From the NCBI RefSeq assembly GCF_035046485.1, contig NC_085136.1, positions 329,742,227 through 329,806,226 on the forward strand: a stretch of 64,000 nucleotides of DNA, read 5' to 3'. A model generated the notes under the pieces. The model was not told where the DNA came from. It did not search any database and saw only the letters and a program-made list of their open reading frames with translations. Position numbers and translations under genes: made by a program. This document shows positions 11,861 to 20,079 of this stretch, one piece after another (position 1 is the stretch's first letter; each line of letters starts with the position of its first letter). Origin of the DNA: Aedes albopictus. Lineage: Eukaryota > Arthropoda > Insecta > Diptera > Culicidae.

Positions 11861-12360
11861 NNNNNNNNNNNNNNNNNNNNNNNNNNNNNNNNNNNNNNNN
11901 NNNNNNNNNNNNNNNNNNNNNNNNNNNNNNNNNNNNNNNNNNNNNNNNNNNNNNNNNNNNNNNNNNNNNNNNNNNNNNNNNNNNNNNNNNNNNNNNNNNN
12001 NNNNNNNNNNNNNNNNNNNNNNNNNNNNNNNNNNNNNNNNNNNNNNNNNNNNNNNNNNNNNNNNNNNNNNNNNNNNNNNNNNNNNNNNNNNNNNNNNNNN
12101 NNNNNNNNNNNNNNNNNNNNNNNNNNNNNNNNNNNNNNNNNNNNNNNNNNNNNNNNNNNNNNNNNNNNNNNNNNNNNNNNNNNNNNNNNNNNNNNNNNNN
12201 NNNNNNNNNNNNNNNNNNNNNNNNNNNNNNNNNNNNNNNNNNNNNNNNNNNNNNNNNNNNNNNNNNNNNNNNNNNNNNNNNNNNNNNNNNNNNNNNNNNN
12301 NNNNNNNNNNNNNNNNNNNNNNNNNNNNNNNNNNNNNNNNNNNNNNNNNNNNNNNNNNNN
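11861..12360. other. Assembly gap of exactly 500 N
   Basis: All bases are N. It removes the 3' end of the ZAD zinc-finger gene on its right and the right end of the foldback element on its left. A round 500 may be a placeholder length. Confidence 1.
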
Positions 12361-13558
12361 CTCGCAATAGCTGCATTTGTAAGGCTTCTCCAAGGTGTGC
12401 GTCCTTAGATGAACCCTATAGTTTCCTGAACTGGTATACTCGGCTCCACAAACCTAAAATTAAACCGTCTTCATTACTCTCTTTCCCTTAAATCATCCAA
12501 GTACGACTCACCTGACAAACGAACGGTTTTATATTGGAATGCAACCGCTTGTGCGTATTCAAACTGCTCGCTTGCGTAAAACTCTTGAAGCATATGTCGC
12601 ATGCAAACGGCTTTTCACCTGTATGAGTTCGCATATGAACCTTCAAGTAGATGGCCTTCTTGAAGCTCTTCTCGCAAACCTCGCAAACGTGCTGCGCAGA
12701 TCCAGCCTCTTTGCTCCGTTTCTTCTTCGATTTCTTGTGCTGCTCAACTGTCGCCCTGGCCTGTTCCATCAGGACAGTGTCCTTCAGTTCCACTATCGAC
12801 TCCAACTGACAACTGGTTTCTCTTTCATCACGTTCCATGAACGAACTCAACGATTCCGATTCGGCAACATTCTCCAGCTCCTGCTTATCATCACCGGCTA
12901 AACTACCTTGCGTTATCGACGAACTCCCACTGCTACTGCTCGAGCTGTAACTGTAGCTGCTTTCGTCGGAATCCTCGCTACAGCAATCGCTACTGCCACT
13001 GCTCTCTGCTCCATCTCCCTCATCCTCCTCGTCATCTTCCACATCGCTAACAATCTCGACCGAACTCTCATCATCCGAACTACTCCGTCCATCCTTCCCA
13101 GCTGTTCTATAAACTGCCGCAGCCCCCGTTATATTCAGCTGGAAACTATTAGCCGTAACGATCGACGTTTCCGTCGACGAGTCCTCTTCCCTGAGTTGCG
13201 CCGCCGTCGCCAGCGACATCTGCGACGACTGTTGCTCCTGCTGCGACAGCTGCCTCTGCATCACCTCGTTCATCATCGGGCCGGAAATAACCAACTGCGT
13301 GGACGACGTCACGGTAGTGGTCGTGATGGGAAAGATCTGGCTCTGCGATATTGGAAAGCCGCCGTTGGCCTTCCGCTTGCGTTTGATCACCTTGTTGTAC
13401 TTCGCGATGCACTTCTGGCAGATGGGCTCCACCCGGCCGTTGACGGGGACGATCTTCAGCTTGAATACGGCTTCGAGGAGCCACACGTTGGACTCATCGC
13501 ACTCGATGAAGTCCATGCTCTTGTGGAGCAGTTGGCACAGCTTGCAGAAGTGCACCAT
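12361..13558 (-). CDS. ZAD-C2H2 zinc-finger protein, C-terminus lost in gap
   Basis: Exon 1 is 13558-12512 and exon 2 runs from 12453 into the gap at 12361. The donor is GTGAGT (12511-12506) and the acceptor is TTTTAG; the join is phase 0 and falls inside a finger between its two cysteines (CQ/VC), giving at least 380 aa. I chose the ATG at 13558-13556 because it has A at -3 and G at +4; upstream in frame a TAG lies at 13612-13610 with no other ATG. Cys5, Cys8, Cys47 and Cys50 form a ZAD, the N-terminal zinc-binding dimerisation domain of insect zinc-finger transcription factors. Then come a basic patch, a glutamine-rich stretch, a serine/acidic linker, a lysine-rich region and at least four C2H2 fingers. 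A nuclear sequence-specific DNA-binding role is inferred from the family. A short upstream frame ATG ACT TCA GCG TAG precedes the start. No specific orthologue is claimed. Confidence 0.9.
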
Positions 13559-14476
13559 ACTGTTTTGGGGGTCAGAGTCTTTGGCCGTATATCTGATTCT
13601 TCGCACAGTCTACGCTGAAGTCATAGTCTTCCGTGAAATTCTTAGACGGCCATTATGTGCCCTCCATTATTTGTGTAATCTATTCTTACTTTTAGAACTT
13701 ACATACTTTGACATTGCGTAGTTAATTGAGATACATTTTATCACTTAACACTTACACTATATCGGTTGACTAGTATTTTACTGATTGCGAGTTGGTTTGA
13801 CTTAATTTGTTTAAATTTTCATTGATAAAAATTTCACATCACCCGATCGAAACGAGACACCCAATCGATGCCGAAAGTTGCATGTAAACAAGACGCTCTT
13901 CAATGACATTTTTATTTCATTGAGAAGAGAGTGCATTCTTTGTGGGAGAGAAATGCCGGGTAGCTAAGGGTGCATAAGAATATACAACAATAATTCTTGT
14001 TGGAATAGATAAAGAATCCTACAAGAACAAGCAAGATCCAATAGGAAGGTTCGTTGGATTGAATGTTGGTCGGCCTTATTGGAAAATGTATTTGAGGTTC
14101 CTATATGAATAATCTTTCAAATAAAACCTGATTTAAAATATCAATAGGTTCATAAAGCCCTATCTAGGTTCTTGCTTTAAACAGGGCGCAGACTAGAGCA
14201 GTAGCGGAATCTAGTGCTTCTACCCTACATGCTATTTCTTTATCAATGGATGGATGCATATAAATTGGTGAACGCGTTTTATGCTATTATTTCATTGGGA
14301 AAATATATAAATATAAATATCATGAAAGTGCGACTATTAATTAATCATAACTAATAATAACTAATAATTATTATGTCTTTACTCTGATATGTAACATTCA
14401 TGCATCAACTTTGTTGAATTGAAGTAAGCCATGACTTTGCTACACTGCCAATGAATCATTCTTTGTTCAGGTGAAC
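13559..14476. other. 5' flank of the ZAD gene and intergenic DNA
   Basis: Contains the presumed 5' UTR and promoter of the minus-strand ZAD gene. No clear TATA or other element can be assigned. AT-rich further right. No other gene seen. Confidence 0.5.
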
Positions 14477-14483
14477 AGGTTAC

Positions 14484-14746
14484 CACAGACAAACAGACGT
14501 AACACCTTGAACGATTTTCATGGAAATCCATCGCCCAGCTCACACTAGCATCACCTGGTGGAAAAGTTGCACGAATCACTGTGTTGTGCAATATTGTCAA
14601 CAGAAGGCGCTAGTGTGAAACGTCAAACGCGTAGAAAAACGATGCGCGCGCCTCTGGTTGTGAAACCCACAACTATGAAAATTTAAAATGATCGTTAAAA
14701 GCGTGGTCGATGAAAATTTCGCAAGTGTTACGTCTGTTTGTCTGTG
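14484..14746. mobile_element. CACAGACAAACAGAC MITE, copy 1 (263 bp subfamily)
   Basis: Starts CACAGACAAACAGACGTAAC and ends GTTACGTCTGTTTGTCTGTG. The 7-bp flank AGGTTAC is duplicated at 14477-14483 and 14747-14753. The interior differs from copies 2 and 3, so only the ends are shared. No transposase. Confidence 0.92.
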
Positions 14747-14777
14747 AGGTTACATTCAAACGTATCTTTACTAACAG

Positions 14778-15158
14778 CACAGACAAACAGACATAATACT
14801 CAAATCGAAATCATCGCACGATTTAACCGTCATTTTGAAAATAACGTGTGGTTCGGACTGTGCTCGCATGTGTCATGGTGGCGCTGCTGTGCCTACATCA
14901 CCTCTCAGTTTTGAAGAGAAATGAACGCGACGCCGTTTAATGTTTACATATAATGACTCAATCATGAACCTTCATTCATGTTTTATGAAAGGATGACGCC
15001 ACGGGGGAGTCGTCACCTGCAAAAATGTTACATCGAGCCGAGGGAAACAACACCTGCAAACGAATGCTTCGGATTGAGCATTATAGAGGGTGCTAGTGAG
15101 ATGCCAAACGATGTTTTTGAAGCAATTTTCTTCTAAGTAGTATGTCTGTTTATCTGTG
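14778..15158. mobile_element. CACAGACAAACAGAC MITE, copy 2 (381 bp)
   Basis: Same termini as copy 1 (right end ...GTCTGTTTATCTGTG), flanked by CTAACAG at 14771-14777 and 15159-15165. It is the same length as copy 3 at 16043-16423 and similar throughout, but in the opposite orientation. It lies just outside the gypsy element. Confidence 0.93.
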
Positions 15159-15176
15159 CTAACAGGTTATGGGCGC

Positions 15177-15318
15177 TGTTACCGTGATATCCGTTCCGTA
15201 ACCGTTTGAAATTACCGAAATAAATTACTTAAGAAATTCGTTCGACCGTTTATTTACTTTTCTCTTGTTTCAACTGATTTCCCTCCCGTGTTGCCAGTTG
15301 ACTTATCCGCATATAACA
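15177..15318 (-). repeat. 3' LTR of the gypsy element
   Basis: 142 bp, TG...CA ends, no difference seen by eye from 24334-24475. Contains a minus-strand AATAAA near 15250. Confidence 0.95.
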
Positions 15319-15354
15319 CATTTCCCTTTCTGCGAATTTAGTTGAATGCTCCGC

Positions 15355-16035
15355 TCATCCATCTATCTCGTAGTCATCAAAGCGTAACGGACGCCTTGTG
15401 TCACGCTTCGGTCTACCGGCGTTGTTGGCTTGGTCAATCTGTTCCACTGGTCCGCTAGGCGTACTCGAAGTTGCCGAAGAAGGTGTTGCCCAATTAGCAC
15501 TAGAATCATCGAGCGCCTCTTCCTCCACAGTTGTGGACAATCTCTTGAGACGAATTTCTCCGGTATCTCTTCCCGTCATCAGTTTCGACTACCACGCTGT
15601 TCCCTTGCTTCTCAATTACTGTTGCAGGAGTGGGCTTGTACAGAGGTGCTAATTTATTCTGAGGTAACAGATTTCACATCAACACTCGATCGTTCTGTTC
15701 GAAATGGGAATCCTTGCAACCGTGTACCAAATCGTATCTCACCTTACTCCTGGACTTGTATATTTGATCATGATCCCTTATTTCCTCATTTCCGTCGGTG
15801 GTACCAACTCCGATTTCTGGTATCCAGTCTTTCAATCTCCTACCAAAAACCAATTCAGCAGGGGTGCGACCAGTTGCTGGATGTGGTATGATTGAGTAGA
15901 CGTAGTTCGCCTCTTGAAGATCACTCCTCCAATCCGTGCCGTTAACTTCCGAAATTCTCAGAATCTTGAGAATGGAGCGGTTTTGCCGTTCCACATCCCC
16001 ATTGGCTTGAGGCCAATAGGGAGTCGTATGTCTCA
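15355..16035 (-). pseudogene. Gypsy integrase C-terminal part and pol tail, broken
   Basis: Minus-strand continuation of the integrase after the MITE. It includes PYWPQANGDVERQNR with the catalytic glutamate of the DDE triad, then RTPAELVFGRR and a basic C-terminal region. An in-frame stop follows DRVLM near 15674, and a frameshift lies near 15555, after which the tail continues in another frame to a stop at 15355. The product would be inactive or truncated. Confidence 0.85.
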
Positions 16036-16042
16036 ATTGAAC

Positions 16043-16423
16043 CACAGACAAACAGACATATTACTTAGAAGAAAATTGCTTCAAAAACATCGTTTGGCAT
16101 CTCACTAGCACCCTCTATAATGCTCAATCCGAAGCATTCGTTTGCAGGTGTTGTTTCCCTCGGCTCGATGTAACAATTTAGCAAGTGACGACTCCCCCGT
16201 GGCTTCATCCATTTATAAAACATGAATGAAGGTTCATGATCGAGTCATTTTATGTAAACATTGATCGGCGTCGCGTTCATTTCTCTCCGAAATGGAGAGG
16301 TGACGTAGGCACAGCAGCGCCACCATGACACATGCGAGCACAGTCCGAACCACACTTTATTTTCGAAATGACCGTTAAATCGTGCGAAGATTTCGAATTG
16401 AGTAGTATGTCTGTTTGTCTGTG
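16043..16423. mobile_element. CACAGACAAACAGAC MITE, copy 3 (381 bp), inside gypsy integrase
   Basis: Starts CACAGACAAACAGACATATT and ends GTATGTCTGTTTGTCTGTG. ATTGAAC is duplicated at 16036-16042 and 16424-16430. Removing the element and one duplication restores the integrase reading frame, which confirms the boundaries. Confidence 0.95.
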
Positions 16424-16430
16424 ATTGAAC

Positions 16431-17241
16431 TCCAAGCTGGTTACAAAAGTCTTGCATTTTCTGACTGGAGAAATTTTTCGCATTGTCCGAAATCAGAATG
16501 GTGGGAATACCCATTCTGAGAAAAATTTCCTTTAGTTTTCCAATGATATCTTCCGTTGTCGACTTTAGTAGAATCTCGGTTATTCTGAAGCGACTATACA
16601 AATCAATTACGACCAAAATTGACTCACCGGACGGTAGAGGTCCTAACATGTCCATGGCCAACGTGTTCCATGGCTGGCTGGGCAATTCCCTTGTAACCAT
16701 TGGATCCGGTCGCGTGACGTTGCTCACCAATTGACAATCAAGGCAAGTTTTCACAGATTTTTCCGCGTCTCGGTCGATATTTGGCCACCATACCTTACTT
16801 CTCAATCGTTGCTTCGTACGTTCAATTCCAGGGTGACCAATATGCGCCAGCTTCAATACTCGTTGACGCAAGCTGAATGGAATGATGATTCTGTCGCTCC
16901 TCATAATGGTTTCACCAACAACTGACAGCTCATCCTTGAACGGATAATATGCCTTCATTTTTTCGTTCCATCGACCAATGCTGAGTGCTTCTTTCAATGA
17001 TGCCAGCTCTGTATCATTAATCGTCTTTTCGATTATCTCCGACATGCCAAGTGCAGTTGGCTTCGCAGCATCCCGAACAGCTAGCAGCATTTCTTCTCCG
17101 TATGTGTCGTAGGTCGCGCATTCCTTGAAGTCCGGTAGTCGTGATAGTGGATCCGCTATGTTTGCCTTACCGGAAACGTGAACAATTTTGAACCGAAACG
17201 ACTGCAATCTCAGTGCCCATCGCTCAATTCGCGAGCATTGC
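16431..17241 (-). pseudogene. Gypsy RNase H end and integrase N-terminal/core part
   Basis: Minus-strand frame with ADPLSRLP closing the RNase H region, then the integrase zinc-binding HHCC module (HIGHPGIERTKQ ... CLDCQ). The catalytic core follows, with MDMLGPLP (first Asp) and LISDNAKNFSS (second Asp). The frame is interrupted on the left by the MITE at 16043-16423 and on the right by the 116-bp element. Confidence 0.9.
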
Positions 17242-17245
17242 TTAA

Positions 17246-17361
17246 GTGCCCCACACAATGCATACGTTTGCGTGTGCGTGACAGTAGTTTGACACATTTC
17301 CCATGGGAAAACTGTCAAAAAAACGCAAACCTCGACGGAACGGACGCTATGTGTTCCAGGC
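17246..17361. mobile_element. 116-bp TTAA-flanked mini-element inside gypsy RNase H
   Basis: Sits between TTAA at 17242-17245 and 17362-17365, exactly where the pol reading is broken between GSQR and KQCSRIERW. Weak terminal inverted similarity (ACACAATGCATACGTT against ACACATAGCGTCCGTT), with a central palindrome around TTTCCCATGGGAAA. With one TTAA it adds 120 bp, a multiple of three, but brings in a stop. Too small to encode anything. Confidence 0.75.
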
Positions 17362-18966
17362 TTAACGCTGGGATCCAAAAATAACCTTCAAGGGCTCATG
17401 GTCGGTTACGAGTTTGAATTCCAGGCCTCTCAAGTACGCTTCCAGTCGCTCAGTAGCCCAGACTAAAGCCAACGCTTCTCGTTCATTTTGAGCGTAGGCT
17501 TTCTCCGCTTGTGACAATCCTTTGCTTATGTAGCAAATGACTCGCTTCTGCCCTTCTCGTTCTTGCAGCAACACCGCTCCTAGGCCAACCGGGCTTGCAT
17601 CAGCTATTAGAATTGTTTCGTCATCCGGTGAATAATAGCCCAGATTGCGAGGATTTGCTATTTCTTCTTTCACTCGTTCAAAAGCTGCTGTGTGCTCCGA
17701 TCTCCACCGGAAACGAACGTCCTTGTGCAGCAATTCTCGTAGGGGTGCAGTCAGTGTTGACAGATTCGGAACAAACCTTCCCAAATAATTGGTAAGACCG
17801 AGAAAGCTCCGTAGCTCCTCAACCGTCGACGGGTTCCTGAAGTTGCGTATGGTTTCTACCTTATCGTCGGCTGGGGTAATACCATCACCGGTGAGCCTGT
17901 GTCCCATAAACGTGACTGTTTCTCTCCGGAATTCGCATTTTCTTTCGTTGATGGTTATGCCATGCTCCTTCAGACGATTCATTACCTCTGTCAACGTTCG
18001 ATTGTGTGCCTCCAACGTAGATGCAAAAATCAAAATGTCATCAATGAAGACCTTTACACCCGGAATTCCAGCCAAAATACGTTCGATGACATTTTGAAAG
18101 ACTTCCGATGCACAACACATACCGAAATTCAAACGCTTGTAACGAAAATACCCGTTATGAGTGGCAAATGTCGTTATTCCTCTGGAGCCTTCTGCCATTT
18201 CGACCTGATGGAACGCTTTGTTCAGGTCTATCTTCGAAAAGATCTTGCAGTTGTTCAGGTGTGGAATTATGTCATCAAACGTCGGTAAAGGATGGTGTTG
18301 GGGAACGATGGCCTTGTTTGCATCTCGCATGTCGACGCATAGTCTCACTTCGTCTTTGCTTCCTGGTTTCGGTCTTACGACAAGTCTCGAAATCCACGGT
18401 GAATCTAGTGGAGCAGGCTCGATTATGTCATGGCGTAGGAGTTTCTGTATTTCTTGTTCCACCTTTGGCTGTAATGGTATTGGAATTCTGCACTGCGTAT
18501 GTTGAACCGGTTTGATATTCGGATCGACTTCGATGGAAACTACTACTCCTTTGACTTTACCTATTTCAGGTTCATGTTGTTGTACAGCACAGATCGATGT
18601 ATTGATTCTCAAAATGTCTAATCCTGTTGCTGCTTTACGTCCCAACAAATTCGCACCGCTTTCCTTGACGACGTAAACTCGATCGCAGATAGACGTCTTC
18701 TTCGTGGATATTTTGGCAGTAAACATTCCTTTCACGGTGAGCTGATGGTTACCGTACGTCAGCAGCTTCTTTCCTACCTGCCGTGTCTGCTGTTCAACCT
18801 TCACCTTATTCGATTTCAGATATTCCCACGCCGATTCGCTGATAACATTCACACCTGCTCCTGAATCCACAAGCCAATTCAGTTTTACACCGCCAATCGT
18901 ACAGGTAACTTTTTCGTCTACGTCAGGGTTAGTAGCGAAAACGTAGTTCACGCTTTCTTCGTCGTC
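17362..18966 (-). pseudogene. Gypsy protease, reverse transcriptase and RNase H
   Basis: Minus-strand frame: aspartic protease motif VDSGAGVNVIS near 18860, reverse transcriptase with RLCVDMRDANKA, SKIDLNKAFHQ and the catalytic FIDDIL near 18040, then RNase H with LIADASPVGLGAV and TDHEPLKVIF. The reading starts inside the nested LTR only by accident; its true upstream continuation is the gag at 23314-24156. It is cut at the right-hand coding end by the 116-bp insertion. Ty3/gypsy order (PR-RT-RH-IN) is clear. Confidence 0.93.
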
Positions 18967-18971
18967 CTCAT

Positions 18972-19299
18972 TATTGTATACTGAATTTACTTTGTATAAA
19001 TGCACCTTAGCGTGCAATCAAATGATCAAACAATCATTAACTGCTTGCGCGCGGGGACGCGCAAGCGTACGCGCAACTGCGCGATCGATATTATAAATAC
19101 AATAAAGCGGCGTCTGGACGCTCTCTTTTAGTTATCAACACTCGAACAAGTCAAACGTATTTATCTTTATCGCTTACCCCGGAAGAATCCCCCAGTGATC
19201 TATTGAACCTTAGTGATTGTATCATAGTGAATCTGTGAGTCCGTTCGTTGGTGATTAACCCATTGGATATTGGAATAACCCGGAACACCGGATTTATTA
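18972..19299 (+). repeat. 5' LTR of nested element
   Basis: 328 bp. TATAAATA near 19092-19099 and AATAAA at 19101-19106. A GC-rich inverted stretch with GCGCGCGGGG/ACGCGCAAGCG lies upstream of the TATA. Confidence 0.95.
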
Positions 19300-20079
19300 G
19301 CGGCGACGAGGAAAAAACTAAGCGGCGGATATTCTGTCGTGACGGAGACGCGAGCATTTTGCCTCCCCAACCACCAACCAGCAGCAGCTAGCAGGAGGAA
19401 ATTTCATCTCCGGCGGGCTGGTGAGTGATTAATTACGGCGCCGACTCAATAGTCTGCAGCCAAGGTAAAAAGGTAAAGTGAACGGTGAAAAGAAATTATT
19501 GAAAAAAAAAAAGTTTTTTTCGGTGCGATTTTTTGTGATAATCCCGAAAAGCCATTTGTATTGGCGGCATTGTTTTGTGAAAACAGAACAATAAAAACTA
19601 GTTAACCTTTCTTTGCAGCGAATTGGCTTTGACAAAACAAATTTGTTTTTTACAACCTATTAAAAGTGTATTTTCTTTTTATTTGAGTGAATAACCATCT
19701 GCATAGCGGGAGCAATTGTGCGGCGATATTGGGCTGTTTCGTTCTGCCGGGAGAATTTCTGGTGCTGTTTCGCAGGGCGGCGGTTTCTTCCCGCCGGGCG
19801 ACGACTGGTCCTTGGTCCGTTGGCGTTGTGGTAAGAGGGACATCGATCAGGTGAGTAGTGAAGATTTTATTGCGACGAGTGTTTGAAGATTAGTGTTTTA
19901 GTTTTTGCATTTATTTGATTGAGTGCGAATGTTGAAGAAATTTTGACGTAGGACTACGATAGACAGATTGTTTTAAAACTTTTTAACATTTTGAATTTTT
20001 ATTGATTGCAATTAGTGTTGTGAACCTGTGAAGTGTATTTAAAGACTAAATTTGGTGTTTTTGCTCAATTTTGGCAAAT
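19300..20079 (+). other. Leader of the nested LTR element
   Basis: 780-bp untranslated leader between LTR and ORF. It begins GCGGCGACGAGGAAAAAAC, the expected place for a primer-binding site, though I cannot match the tRNA. It contains a GC-rich stretch near 19770-19810 with complementary CGGCGG/CCGCCGG words that may fold. Confidence 0.6.

Noticed and set aside
11801..12393. Frames of about 190 aa across 11801-12393
   Set aside because: They are almost entirely gap Ns. Only the minus-strand part from 12361 rightwards is real, as exon 2 of the ZAD gene.
12908..13618. A 236-aa plus-strand frame opposite the ZAD gene
   Set aside because: Shadow of the minus-strand coding sequence, whose GC-rich repetitive codons keep the other strand open.
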